Shown here: positions 1 to 8,260 of the stretch, one piece after another | How positions within the stretch are numbered: position 1 is the first letter of the stretch | How the letters are laid out: each line of letters begins with the position of its first letter | NCBI RefSeq assembly: GCF_001654915.1 | Contig: NZ_LXEQ01000027.1 | Source of the DNA: Buttiauxella ferragutiae | Lineage (GTDB): Bacteria; Pseudomonadota; Gammaproteobacteria; Enterobacterales; Enterobacteriaceae | Length of the DNA: 64,000 nt | Strand: one strand, 5' to 3' | Translations under genes and position numbers: made by a program | The notes under the pieces: model-generated | Databases searched by the model: none | What the model was told of the DNA's origin: nothing | What the model saw: only the letters and a program-made list of their open reading frames with translations

Positions 1-105
1 CGTGGATATGTGAAAAACGTGCTGGCATATGATGCGTACTATAAGTACTTCATGGGTAAATCTGCACCATTGCTGACAGAGGCTGAATGGCAACGCCGTT
101 ATTGA
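1..105 (+). CDS. slt: Soluble lytic murein transglycosylase, C-terminal end (partial)
   Basis: The window opens in the last 34 codons of a gene whose peptide runs RGYVKNVLAYDAYYKYF and ends in WQRRY before TGA at 103-105. I recognise this as the C-terminus of Slt70, the periplasmic enzyme that cleaves peptidoglycan glycan strands to 1,6-anhydromuropeptides. Its position directly in front of trpR is the normal enterobacterial order and supports the call. The catalytic region lies outside the window. Confidence 0.85.
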   Translation, partial: RGYVKNVLAYDAYYKYFMGKSAPLLTEAEWQRRY

Positions 106-129
106 TTTTGCAGTGTCTATGATATTGTA

Positions 130-150
130 TCGTACTAGTTGAATAGTATG
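130..150 (+). promoter_or_regulatory. trp operator in front of trpR
   Basis: The stretch contains GTACTA at 132-137 and TAGTAT at 144-149, an imperfect dyad of the trp-operator type (CTAGTT core). It lies 9-29 bases upstream of the trpR start, so it fits the known autoregulation of TrpR. I could not place the -35/-10 boxes with certainty. Confidence 0.7.
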
Positions 151-158
151 GTGGCGAC

Positions 159-488
159 ATGACTCAGCATTCTCAATACTCGGCAGAGCACGCCGAGCAA
201 AGCAATCAGGAGTGGCTCCGTTTTGTGGAGCTACTCCAGCAATCGTTCGATAAACAGCTGCATATGCCGTTGTTAATGTTGTTGCTGACCCCAGACGAAC
301 GTACCGCCCTCGGAACACGGGTCAGAATTATCGAAGAGTTATTGCGCGGTGAGATGAGCCAGCGGGAACTCAAAAATGAACTTGGCGCGGGAATTGCCAC
401 CATTACGCGCGGTTCAAATAGCCTGAAATCTGCTCCACCGGCATTGCGTACCTGGCTGGAGCAGGAATTATTAGGCAATAAAAGTTAG
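159..488 (+). CDS. trpR: Trp operon repressor TrpR
   Basis: The 109-residue product is one residue longer than the E. coli repressor. TrpR is a cytoplasmic all-helical dimer that binds L-tryptophan as corepressor and then blocks trp, aroH, mtr and its own promoter. The core LTPDERTALGTRVRI and the helix-turn-helix QRELKNELGAGIATITRGSN (about residues 68-88) are intact. A trp-operator-like dyad sits just upstream. The gene converges on yjjX and the two stop codons overlap by four bases (485-488), so there is no room for a separate terminator. Confidence 0.97.
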   Translation: MTQHSQYSAEHAEQSNQEWLRFVELLQQSFDKQLHMPLLMLLLTPDERTALGTRVRIIEELLRGEMSQRELKNELGAGIATITRGSNSLKSAPPALRTWLEQELLGNKS

Positions 489-1000
489 CTATAAATCGCG
501 TTGTGGAACGGGCTAAGCGCCAGAATCACCGCCTGCTGGTAAACGCTGCTGCGCGTGAGCTTCCCGGCGGTAAATACCCCAATCGCGCCTTCTTTATTGC
601 CAATTTTATCGATGCCGGTATATGCCGACATCACCGGCCCTAAAGCTTCTCCCGCGCGGACTTTTTCAAGAATAATCGACGGTAGAGGCAGTGTGGCCGA
701 ACGGGCTTCGCCGCGCTGGTTTTGGTTTTCAATAACCACCCAGCTAAAAGTACTGTCGTCATCAATTCCCGCTTCAACCGCAACCCAAAAATCGGCTTCA
801 GGGCGAACCTGACGGGCATTCATTACCCGGCATCGTGCGCCAGTTCGCGTTTCATGGTTTCCGAAGGGTTGTTCTGGCACTCCGCTATCGACGGCAACGG
901 GTTCAATATGGCAGCATCCTTCACCAAAGATGTCGTCGAATGCCTGGTGAATTGCCTGAATTTTAGCTGGATTGGTTGTTGCGCAGACGACATGGTACAT
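485..1000 (-). CDS. yjjX: Inosine/xanthosine triphosphatase YjjX
   Basis: The 171-residue protein begins MYHVVCATTNPAKIQA and contains the GEARSATLPLP and EGAIGVFTAGKLTR blocks typical of the YjjX family. Members hydrolyse non-canonical nucleoside triphosphates (ITP, XTP) in the cytoplasm, cleansing the pool during oxidative stress. Length is normal for the family. It is convergent with trpR, overlapping it by four bases, and divergent from gpmB with a 51-base gap that must hold both promoters. Confidence 0.95.
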   Translation of the reverse strand: MYHVVCATTNPAKIQAIHQAFDDIFGEGCCHIEPVAVDSGVPEQPFGNHETRTGARCRVMNARQVRPEADFWVAVEAGIDDDSTFSWVVIENQNQRGEARSATLPLPSIILEKVRAGEALGPVMSAYTGIDKIGNKEGAIGVFTAGKLTRSSVYQQAVILALSPFHNAIYS

Positions 1001-1051
1001 AATCAGTGAAACTCTCTAGAAATTGTTGCCGCAGTATAACGGATAAATCGC

Positions 1052-1699
1052 ATGTTACAGGTATACCTTGTTCGCCACGGCGAAACGCAGTGGAATGCAG
1101 AACGTCGCATTCAGGGCCAGTCAGACAGTGCGCTGACTGAAAAAGGGGAACGTCAGGCCGAGCAGGTGGCCGAGCGTGCCAAAACGTTAGGCATTACACA
1201 CGTCATCTCCAGTGATTTAGGGCGTACCCGCCACACTGCTGAGATTATCGCTCTTGCATGTGGTGTAGATGTCACGCTGGATTCGCGTTTACGTGAACTG
1301 GATATGGGGGTGTTAGAACGCCGCAATCTGGACACGCTAAACGAAGAAGAAGAAGGCTGGCGTCGCCAACTGGTGAATGGCACGACCGATGGGCGAATTC
1401 CCGATGGGGAAAGCATGCTTGAGATGAGCGAGCGTATGCACGCGGCTTTAAATGCTTGCCTGGATTTACCATCTGGTAGCCGCCCATTGCTGGTTAGCCA
1501 CGGTATGGCGTTAGGTTGCCTGGTGAGTACCATTCTGGGATTACCGGCCTGGGCTGAACGTCGCTTACGTTTAAGAAACTGTTCGATTTCCCGTGTCGAT
1601 CACCAGCACAGCCCGTGGTTAGCTTCTGGCTGGGTGGTAGAAACGGCAGGGGACATCTCACATTTAGACGCCCCTGCGTTGGATGAATTACAGCGTTAA
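1052..1699 (+). CDS. gpmB: Phosphoglycerate mutase-like histidine phosphatase GpmB
   Basis: The 215-residue protein is a member of the histidine phosphatase superfamily. The N-terminal VRHGETQWNAERRIQG motif carries the phospho-accepting His9, and LVSHGMALG near residue 150 carries the second catalytic His. In enterobacteria this gene (also ytjC) is annotated as a phosphoglycerate mutase homologue; a broader phosphatase role is likely and the true substrate is not evident from sequence. It ends directly against the stop codon of rob, which is on the opposite strand. Confidence 0.94.
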   Translation: MLQVYLVRHGETQWNAERRIQGQSDSALTEKGERQAEQVAERAKTLGITHVISSDLGRTRHTAEIIALACGVDVTLDSRLRELDMGVLERRNLDTLNEEEEGWRRQLVNGTTDGRIPDGESMLEMSERMHAALNACLDLPSGSRPLLVSHGMALGCLVSTILGLPAWAERRLRLRNCSISRVDHQHSPWLASGWVVETAGDISHLDAPALDELQR

Positions 1700-2569
1700 T
1701 TAACGACGTACTGGGATCAGATATTCACATCTGATCTGCATTGGTCGGTCCTGAACACGCGCTTCTTCTTGCGGGAAGAAGCGTTCAATATCCTGACCTT
1801 TACGGCGCGTCAGATTAAGCGATGGCATGCAGGTGCCATAAATTGTCAGGATGAACTCCTGCAAACCGGTGCCCGGGCCTTCGTAGTCGAATTGCACGTA
1901 ATCACCACCTTCCAACCTGACCGGATGAGAGTCTGGTAAGAATCCATTCGCCATTTCTGGTGTCAGCGCAGTGGTATAGAAGACTTCCTGTTCGTCATCT
2001 TTCTCAATGCTTGGACGTGGCTCATGCAGGCCGTATAACACTCGTGGCAACGTTGGCGCATTGCCGAGGAATTGTGTCCAGAACTGAATACGCATTTCAT
2101 TACGGAAATCAGATATTTGCTCAAGCGTACAGCTGTAGCTTTGCGTGACACCCACTAAATGGGTTTCCGGCAGCGTGACAAATTGCGCTTGCGGCAGTGT
2201 AAACGCATCTAAACGCAGCGGTGGACGCATACCGAACGAGCTCCAGTCTGGAGAACGGCGATAGAGCGCTGGCGTTTGAGCAAACTGCTTTTTGAATGCA
2301 CGAGTAAAGGTTTGCTGTGAGTCAAAACGATACTGCAACGCAATATCGAGAATCGGTCGCGCAGTCAGGCGCAGTGCCACAGCAGATTTTGAAAGTCGGC
2401 GAGCACGGATATATGCGCCAATGGCGTGACCCGTGACCTCTTTAAACATCCGTTGTAGATGCCACTTGGAATAACCTGCTTTTGCCGCCACATTATCCAG
2501 TGACAGAGGTTGATCCAAATGGCCCTCTAGCCAGGTTAATAGATCACGAATGATCCCTGCCTGATCCAT
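1700..2569 (-). CDS. rob: AraC-family regulator Rob (right origin-binding protein)
   Basis: The 289-residue protein has an N-terminal AraC/XylS DNA-binding domain with two helix-turn-helices (GYSKWHLQRMFKEVTGH and FDSQQTFTRAFKKQF, residues 1-110) and a C-terminal GyrI-like effector domain. This reversed order and the length are diagnostic of Rob, which activates the marA/soxS/rob regulon (efflux, antibiotic and oxidative stress) on binding bile salts or fatty acids. It is transcribed away from creA across a 207-base gap and converges on gpmB. Confidence 0.96.
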   Translation of the reverse strand: MDQAGIIRDLLTWLEGHLDQPLSLDNVAAKAGYSKWHLQRMFKEVTGHAIGAYIRARRLSKSAVALRLTARPILDIALQYRFDSQQTFTRAFKKQFAQTPALYRRSPDWSSFGMRPPLRLDAFTLPQAQFVTLPETHLVGVTQSYSCTLEQISDFRNEMRIQFWTQFLGNAPTLPRVLYGLHEPRPSIEKDDEQEVFYTTALTPEMANGFLPDSHPVRLEGGDYVQFDYEGPGTGLQEFILTIYGTCMPSLNLTRRKGQDIERFFPQEEARVQDRPMQIRCEYLIPVRR

Positions 2570-2776
2570 ATAATATCCTCATCCTGACACGGTGAGTGCC
2601 GTTAATGTGGGCGATGATAGCACTTTTTGTTGTTTTGACATTCAGAGTTTTTTTTAACAAGACGTGCCAAAATCAGCTACTCATTCGGAAAATTTTATTA
2701 ATAACGTGATATTAAACGATTTTTTAGCACAAAGAGTTAATAGTCTCTAAAGGCAACCTTAACTAATGGTAACAAT

Positions 2777-3247
2777 ATGAAATATAAAGTTTTAGCTCCC
2801 CTCAGTTTATTACTGCTTGTTTCGTTGGGCGTCAAAGCCGAACAAATTGGTTCAGTAGACACTGTTTTTAAGATGATTGGCCCGGACCATAAAATTGTTG
2901 TTGAAGCATTTGATGACCCGGATGTACAAAACGTGACTTGCTATGTTAGCCGTGCAAAAACGGGTGGCATTAAAGGCGGACTGGGTCTGGCAGAAGATAC
3001 TTCCGATGCGGCGATTTCTTGCCAGCAAGTGGGGCCAGTTGAGCTAAACGAAAAGATAAAAGCAGGTAAAACAGAGGGTGATGTTGTTTTCCAGAAGCGG
3101 ACATCACTGGTCTTCAAGAAGCTGCAAGTGGTACGTTTCTACGATGCTAAACGCAACACGCTGGCGTATCTGGCTTACTCCGATAAAGTGGTCGACGGTT
3201 CGCCTAAAAACGCGATAAGCGCCGTGCCGATTATGCCGTGGAAATAA
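2777..3247 (+). CDS. creA: Periplasmic protein CreA
   Basis: The 156-residue product has a signal peptide (MKYKVLAPLSLLLLVSLGVKA) followed by the CreA domain with IGSVDTVFKMIGPDHKIVVEAFDDP. Its molecular function is unknown in any organism I know of. Two cysteines in the mature part (in VTCYVSRA and AISCQQV) could form a disulfide. It is first in the cre locus and lies 13 bases before the creB start, so it is probably cotranscribed with creBCD. Confidence 0.93.
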   Translation: MKYKVLAPLSLLLLVSLGVKAEQIGSVDTVFKMIGPDHKIVVEAFDDPDVQNVTCYVSRAKTGGIKGGLGLAEDTSDAAISCQQVGPVELNEKIKAGKTEGDVVFQKRTSLVFKKLQVVRFYDAKRNTLAYLAYSDKVVDGSPKNAISAVPIMPWK

Positions 3248-3260
3248 CAGGGAGTTCGTG

Positions 3261-3956
3261 ATGAGCCAGGCCACTATCTGGTTAGTTGAAGATGAAACCA
3301 GTATTGCGGATACGTTGATCTATACGTTGCAGCAGGAGGGGTTTTCTGTGCGTGCTTTCGAACGGGGTTTGCCTGTGCTGGATGCCGTGCGAGAAGAACG
3401 TCCTGATCTGGCAATTCTTGATGTCGGCTTGCCAGATATTAATGGCTTCGAGCTTTGTCGCCGTTTACTTGCGGATTATCCAGATCTCCCGTTGCTATTT
3501 CTGACAGCTCGCAGTGAGGAGGTTGATCGGCTGATTGGCCTGGAGATCGGTGCTGATGATTATATCGCGAAGCCGTTTTCACCTCGTGAAGTGTGTGCGC
3601 GGGTGCGAACAGTGCTACGTCGTTTGCAAAAACAACGGCAAGGTCTGACGATAAGTGTACAGCGCATTGGTCAGTTCGAAGTCAATGAAATGGCGGCGCA
3701 TATTACCTGGTGCCAGCAGCCATTGCTGCTCACCCGCTATGAGTACTTGTTACTGAAGACTTTTTTGCAATGGCCTGGGCGTGTGTTTTCACGCCAGCAA
3801 CTCATGGATTTAGTGTGGAGTACAGCCGAGGATAGTTTTGATCGAACGGTTGATACACACATCAAAACCTTGCGCGCCAAACTGCGTGCAATTAACCCCG
3901 ATCTTTCACCGATCAATACGCACCGTGGCTTAGGCTACAGCCTTGGAGTGAGTTGA
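3261..3956 (+). CDS. creB: Two-component response regulator CreB
   Basis: This OmpR/PhoB-type regulator of 231 residues has a receiver domain with the acidic pair DE near residues 11-12, phospho-acceptor Asp in LAILDVGLPDINGFE (about residue 54) and the KPFSPREV lysine, followed by a winged-helix domain ending SPINTHRGLGYSL. The start at 3261 is chosen because GGGAG lies six bases upstream; a GTG one codon earlier is too close to it. CreB is phosphorylated by CreC and binds TTCAC direct repeats. Its TGA overlaps the creC ATG. Confidence 0.95.
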   Translation: MSQATIWLVEDETSIADTLIYTLQQEGFSVRAFERGLPVLDAVREERPDLAILDVGLPDINGFELCRRLLADYPDLPLLFLTARSEEVDRLIGLEIGADDYIAKPFSPREVCARVRTVLRRLQKQRQGLTISVQRIGQFEVNEMAAHITWCQQPLLLTRYEYLLLKTFLQWPGRVFSRQQLMDLVWSTAEDSFDRTVDTHIKTLRAKLRAINPDLSPINTHRGLGYSLGVS

Positions 3957-5383
3957 TGCGTATTGGGATGCGTCTGTTGCTGGGCTATTTTTTGATTGTG
4001 GCGATTGCGGCCTGGTTTGTTCTCTCTATATTTTTGCAAGAGGTGAAACCAGGCGTCCGGCGTGCAACGGAAGGCACGTTAATTGATACAGCTACATTGC
4101 TTGCTGAATTTGCGCGTGCAGATATGCTGGCGGGTAACGCGCAAAATGGTGAGCTGGCCCAGGCTTTTTCCCATCTCAATCAACACAAGCTTAGTGCCAA
4201 TATCAGCGGCATTACCAAGTCTAAAAATGAATACCGTGTTTATCTGACCAATGACAAAGGCATAGTGCTTTTTGATTCCACTGGAAAAGCGACAGGCCAG
4301 GATTACTCGCAATGGAACGATGTTTGGCTCACGCTGAAAGGAAAATACGGCGCACGCAGTACGCCAGTTAATGCAAACAATCCTGAAAGCACCGTAATGT
4401 ATGTGGCTGCACCCGTCCGCGACGGACAAAACATTATCGGCGTGTTGAGCGTAGGCAAACCAAACAGCGCAATGGACCCGGTAATACGTCGCAGCGAGCG
4501 GCGTATTTTGTGGGCGGGTGTTGCGCTGCTTGGCATTGCTTTGATGATTGGTTTCGGGTTTGTGCTGTGGATTAACCGGGCTATCGGGAAACTGGTTCGC
4601 TATGCCGACTCGGTCACTACGGAACACCCTTTACCGCTGCCTAAACCTGCCAGTAGTGAATTACGTAAGTTGGCGTTAGCCCTGGAAAGTATGCGGCTGA
4701 AACTCGAAGGGAAAACCTACATTGAGCAGTACGTTCATGCTCTGACTCACGAGTTGAAAAGCCCGATGGCGGCGATTCGTGGTGCGGCAGAAATATTACG
4801 TGAAGGCCCACCGCCAGAAGTGGTGGAGAAGTTTTCGGCTAACATTCTTCAGCAAAATCTACGCATGCAGCAGTTGGTCGATAATTTATTACGCCAGGCT
4901 AAGTTAGAAAGCCGCGCTGAAATTACGGCACAGGCGATAAATCTGCCCACACTTTTTTCCACGTTATGCGATAGCCGTGAAGTGGTCGCTAGCAGTAAAC
5001 AGATAACGTTAAGAATCGATGAAAACAGCCCTGACGGCACTGTCGTAGAAGGTGACGCCGCCTTACTTGAACAATCGATCGGTAATTTGCTGGATAACGC
5101 GCTCGATTTTACCCCGCCAGGTGGTGAGATTGTGTTGAGTGTTGAGCAAAACATTGGGCAGACCGTCATTGTTGTTTCAGACACCGGAAGTGGGATTCCA
5201 GATTACGCTCAAGGCCGTTTGTTCGAACGCTTTTACTCATTGCCGCGTAGCAACGGGCAAAAGAGCAGTGGCCTGGGGCTGGCTTTTGTTCAGGAGGTGG
5301 CGCGTTTGCACCGCGGAACGATTTCTCTTGAGAATCGCCCTGAGGGTGGTGCGGTCGCTCGTCTGATTTTGCCCGGGAAATAA
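3956..5383 (+). CDS. creC: Sensor histidine kinase CreC
   Basis: The 475-residue inner-membrane kinase has membrane segments at about residues 7-25 and 183-205 enclosing a periplasmic sensor (Cache-like) domain, then a HAMP linker, the H-box HALTHELKSPMAAIRG and ATP-binding N, G1 and G2 boxes (NLLDNALDF, VSDTGSGIPD, SSGLGLAFV). CreC responds to growth on fermentable carbon sources and phosphorylates CreB. The start is the ATG that shares one base with the creB stop (TGATG), which implies translational coupling. Confidence 0.95.
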   Translation: MRIGMRLLLGYFLIVAIAAWFVLSIFLQEVKPGVRRATEGTLIDTATLLAEFARADMLAGNAQNGELAQAFSHLNQHKLSANISGITKSKNEYRVYLTNDKGIVLFDSTGKATGQDYSQWNDVWLTLKGKYGARSTPVNANNPESTVMYVAAPVRDGQNIIGVLSVGKPNSAMDPVIRRSERRILWAGVALLGIALMIGFGFVLWINRAIGKLVRYADSVTTEHPLPLPKPASSELRKLALALESMRLKLEGKTYIEQYVHALTHELKSPMAAIRGAAEILREGPPPEVVEKFSANILQQNLRMQQLVDNLLRQAKLESRAEITAQAINLPTLFSTLCDSREVVASSKQITLRIDENSPDGTVVEGDAALLEQSIGNLLDNALDFTPPGGEIVLSVEQNIGQTVIVVSDTGSGIPDYAQGRLFERFYSLPRSNGQKSSGLGLAFVQEVARLHRGTISLENRPEGGAVARLILPGK

Positions 5384-5395
5384 TAATTTCTTCAC

Positions 5396-5411
5396 TTCAC
5401 TGTCTCTTCAC
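5396..5411 (+). promoter_or_regulatory. cre tag (CreB binding site) upstream of creD
   Basis: The sequence reads TTCAC, six bases (TGTCTC), TTCAC, exactly the TTCAC-N6-TTCAC direct repeat described as the CreB box. It lies 62 bases in front of the creD start, which fits CreBC-dependent induction of creD in E. coli. Confidence 0.88.
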
Positions 5412-5473
5412 ATAACTTCATATCGTCCCCACAAACGCTCGCTATCCTCGCCAAATCAAAAATGGAGGGGATT

Positions 5474-6832
5474 ATGTTTAAATCTGCGTTGTTCTGGAAA
5501 GTGATGACTTTGTTGGGATGTATGGCTGTGTTGTTGATTCCGTTGAGTATGCTGAGTTCGCTGATTAATGAACGCAGCAGTTACCGGGATGATGTTGAGC
5601 AGTCGCTACGCCAAAGTGCCAGTGGGCCGCAAACCCTTACCGGGCCGCTTATCGCCATTCCTGTCGCGGAGCTGACGACTGTTATGGAAGATAATAAAGA
5701 GGTCAAAAAAGAGCGCCGCTTCATTCGCTATTACCTCCCGGAAAACCTGGATATTGTGGGAAAGCAGACCGTTGAACCACGTCATATCGGCATTTATGAG
5801 GGGCAAATTTGGCGTACGGCGGTGACTGTGGATGCCACGTTTAATCGCCAGTTGCTCAATCACGATATGGATGAAAATACTCGTTTTGGTACGCCATACG
5901 TGGTGCTGGCAGTCGGTGATTCGCGCGGTATCGGCAAAGTAGGTGAACTGGAAATCAACGGAAAAACCTATCCTATTGAACCCGGTAGCAATCTGCCCGG
6001 CGTTGAGCAGGGTTTGCATGCCATTCTCCCCATCGAACGCCTTCAGGATGAAAAGCTAACACTGCGTTTTAATCTGGATTTGATGGGCACGAAGCAGCTC
6101 GCTGTCGTGCCAATCGGGCGTAATAGCCAGTTCAGCTTAACCAGTAACTGGCCGCATCCTAATTTTATGGGCGATTTCCTGCCACGTGGGCGTACCGTGA
6201 CGGAAACCGGGTTTACCGCAAACTGGCAAAGTACCTGGTTTGCCAACAATCTTAATGCCAACTTCAGTGATGCTCAGTTAATCGATGTTAATCGCCTTCC
6301 TGCGTTTAGCGTCACCGTAGCGAATCCGGTAGACCAGTATCAACTGACAGATCGCGCAGTAAAATATGCCATCTTGCTGATTGGTATGACGTTTATGTGT
6401 TTCTTCCTGCTGGAAACATTGACCGGTTTACGCGTTCACCCAATGCAGTATTTACTGGTCGGCCTTTCGCTGGTGATGTTCTATCTCGTTCTGTTAGCCG
6501 TTTCTGAACACACAGGGTTTAACCTGGCCTGGCTGCTGGCAAGTTTGGTCTGCGCGGGAATTAACGGTTTCTATCTCAAAGCGGTGCTGAATAGCTGGAA
6601 AGCGAGTGCGATGTTTACGCTTGGGTTACTGACTCTTGATGCGGTGCTCTGGCAACTGCTTCAGTCTGAAGACAGTGCTTTGTTGCTTGGCACTGGGGTA
6701 CTGTTCGTTGCTCTTTCCTCCATTATGCTGCTAACCCGACATATCGATTGGTATGGGATGGGGCAAAAAGTGCAGGCGCTGGCAACAGACGATGCCCAGA
6801 AAGATCCAGAGCGGTTCAGGCTGTGGAAATAG
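5474..6832 (+). CDS. creD: Inner membrane protein CreD
   Basis: The 452-residue protein has an N-terminal membrane helix (MTLLGCMAVLLIPLSMLSSLI), a large periplasmic domain of about 270 residues and five or six helices near the C-terminus. It is the output gene of CreBC; loss or overproduction alters envelope properties and colicin E2 tolerance, but its biochemical role is not known. The ATG at 5474 is preferred because GGAGGGG sits just upstream; an in-frame ATG at 5462 lacks such a site. A cre tag precedes it and a strong bidirectional terminator follows. Confidence 0.94.
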   Translation: MFKSALFWKVMTLLGCMAVLLIPLSMLSSLINERSSYRDDVEQSLRQSASGPQTLTGPLIAIPVAELTTVMEDNKEVKKERRFIRYYLPENLDIVGKQTVEPRHIGIYEGQIWRTAVTVDATFNRQLLNHDMDENTRFGTPYVVLAVGDSRGIGKVGELEINGKTYPIEPGSNLPGVEQGLHAILPIERLQDEKLTLRFNLDLMGTKQLAVVPIGRNSQFSLTSNWPHPNFMGDFLPRGRTVTETGFTANWQSTWFANNLNANFSDAQLIDVNRLPAFSVTVANPVDQYQLTDRAVKYAILLIGMTFMCFFLLETLTGLRVHPMQYLLVGLSLVMFYLVLLAVSEHTGFNLAWLLASLVCAGINGFYLKAVLNSWKASAMFTLGLLTLDAVLWQLLQSEDSALLLGTGVLFVALSSIMLLTRHIDWYGMGQKVQALATDDAQKDPERFRLWK

Positions 6833-6853
6833 CGGTTTAATTCTGGCAAAAGA

Positions 6854-6880
6854 AAAGGGCGGATTAAAAATCCGCCCTTT
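6854..6880. terminator. Bidirectional terminator between creD and arcA
   Basis: A perfect 12-bp inverted repeat, AAAGGGCGGATT and AATCCGCCCTTT with a three-base loop, lies between the convergent ends of creD and arcA. The A and T runs on both sides allow rho-independent termination in both directions. Confidence 0.9.
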
Positions 6881-6903
6881 CGCAATCATGTTTGATTACA
6901 GGT

Positions 6904-7620
6904 TTATTCCTGTAAATCGCCGCAGAAGCGATAACCTTCGCCGTGAATCGTGGCGATGATTTCAGGTGTATCTGGGGTCGATTCGAAGTGCTTACGAATG
7001 CGACGAATCGTGACGTCAACAGTACGGTCGTGTGGTTTCAGCTCACGGCCAGTCATCTTCTTCAGCAATTCAGCACGAGACTGAATTTTCCCAGGGTTTT
7101 CACAGAAGTGCAGCATGGCGCGGAATTCGCTACGCGGCAACTTGTACTGCTCGCCATTTGGGCTGACCAACGAACGACTGTTGATATCCAGTTCCCAACC
7201 ATTGAACTTGTAGCTTTCAACGGAACGACGTTCTTCGCTGATTGCACCGAGGTTCATCGTGCGAGACAACAGGTTGCGCGCGCGGATGGTTAATTCACGT
7301 GGATTGAATGGCTTAGTGATGTAATCATCTGCACCGATTTCAAGGCCCAGGATTTTATCCACTTCGTTGTCGCGGCCAGTCAAGAACATCAATGCGACAT
7401 TGGCTTGCTCACGCAATTCACGCGCCAGCAGCAGGCCATTTTTGCCAGGCAAGTTAATATCCATAATGACCAGGTTGATGTCATTATCGGAAAGAATCTG
7501 ATGCATTTCAGCGCCATCGGTCGCTTCAAAAACATCATAACCTTCAGCTTCAAAAATGCTCTTTAACGTGTTGCGTGTTACTAATTCGTCTTCGACGATA
7601 AGAATGTGCGGGGTCTGCAT
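6904..7620 (-). CDS. arcA: Aerobic respiration control response regulator ArcA
   Basis: The 238-residue OmpR-type regulator has receiver residues DE (near 10-11), phospho-acceptor Asp in LVIMDINLPGKNG (residue 54) and KPFNPREL, then a winged helix ending IATIHGEGYRFCGDLQE. ArcA, phosphorylated by ArcB, represses aerobic metabolism under low oxygen. It is followed by a terminator shared with creD. The long upstream leader contains an FNR-like box and a stretch conserved with E. coli yjjY, so regulation by FNR and a long 5' leader is likely. Confidence 0.97.
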   Translation of the reverse strand: MQTPHILIVEDELVTRNTLKSIFEAEGYDVFEATDGAEMHQILSDNDINLVIMDINLPGKNGLLLARELREQANVALMFLTGRDNEVDKILGLEIGADDYITKPFNPRELTIRARNLLSRTMNLGAISEERRSVESYKFNGWELDINSRSLVSPNGEQYKLPRSEFRAMLHFCENPGKIQSRAELLKKMTGRELKPHDRTVDVTIRRIRKHFESTPDTPEIIATIHGEGYRFCGDLQE

Positions 7621-7716
7621 GTTTGCTACCTAAAATTGCCAACTAAATCAAAACAGGAAGTACAAAAGTCCCTGACCTGCCTAATACATGCCATAAATTA
7701 ACATGTCTGGCGTAAC

Positions 7717-7859
7717 ATGACTAAAGTACGTAATTGCGTTCTTGATGCACTTTCCATCAACGTCAACAACATCATTAGCTTGGTCGTGGGTACTTTTCCC
7801 TCTGGACCCGACGGTGTCAAAAACGGTTGTTATCCTATACCATTTTAACAGCAACATAA
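7717..7859 (+). pseudogene. yjjY: yjjY-like sequence, frame-disrupted, opposite the arcA leader
   Basis: An ATG at 7717 opens MTKVRNCVLDALSINV, the start of the small E. coli YjjY as I remember it (46 residues). After about codon 28 the frame diverges and ends at 7848 as a 43-residue peptide. The remainder of E. coli YjjY reappears in the other two forward frames: DPTVSKT in the next frame and ILTAT with TAA at 7857-7859 in the third. Two single-base length changes therefore separate the species while the DNA stays conserved. That argues that YjjY is not the selected product and that the DNA is conserved for the arcA leader on the other strand. Confidence 0.5.
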
Positions 7860-7901
7860 CAGGCAGGACCGCTTTAGACATCTGATAAAACTACGCTTCG
7901 T

Positions 7902-7915
7902 TGACATATATCAAA
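7902..7915 (-). promoter_or_regulatory. FNR-like box upstream of arcA
   Basis: TTGACATATATCAA matches the FNR consensus TTGAT-N4-ATCAA with one mismatch. It lies 282 bases upstream of the arcA start, consistent with anaerobic FNR activation of arcA known from E. coli. The exact promoter was not resolved. Confidence 0.6.
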
Positions 7916-7985
7916 TTCAATTGTAGCACGTTAACAGTTTGATGAAATCATCGTCGCGTTTTGCGAGCATGCGTCACATTTTTCC

Positions 7986-8017
7986 AATAATCAATATAGT
8001 TACGCGTATTGATTATT
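7986..8017. repeat. Perfect 11-bp inverted repeat in the arcA-lasT intergenic region
   Basis: AATAATCAATA at 7986-7996 and its exact complement TATTGATTATT at 8007-8017 are separated by ten bases. A further copy of TGATTATTGAT lies at 8032-8042. There is no T-run, so it is more likely a protein-binding dyad than a terminator. The rest of the 7860-8260 interval is AT-rich and has no gene that I can support. Confidence 0.6.
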
Positions 8018-8260
8018 AAACAATGCAAATCTGATTATTGATAGCAAGCTTATGTATTATTTATCATATAAAACAGAATGATAATGAGCATCAATACATC
8101 TTGTAATACTGGTCTAACTACGAAAAAGCATTCAGTGTGTTTATGATTCCAATTGAATGTATTTTATAGATGAATGTTGCGCTAATGTAAATTTTTGCCG
8201 CGTATTATCATTTTAATTTTGTGACTATCCATATTTGGATACTTTTTTAAGAGAGTTTTA

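Noticed and set aside
7681..7881. A 66-codon minus-strand frame in the arcA upstream region
   Set aside because: It has no ribosome binding site or similarity I recognise, and it is the complement of the yjjY-like stretch. The arcA leader explains the conservation better.
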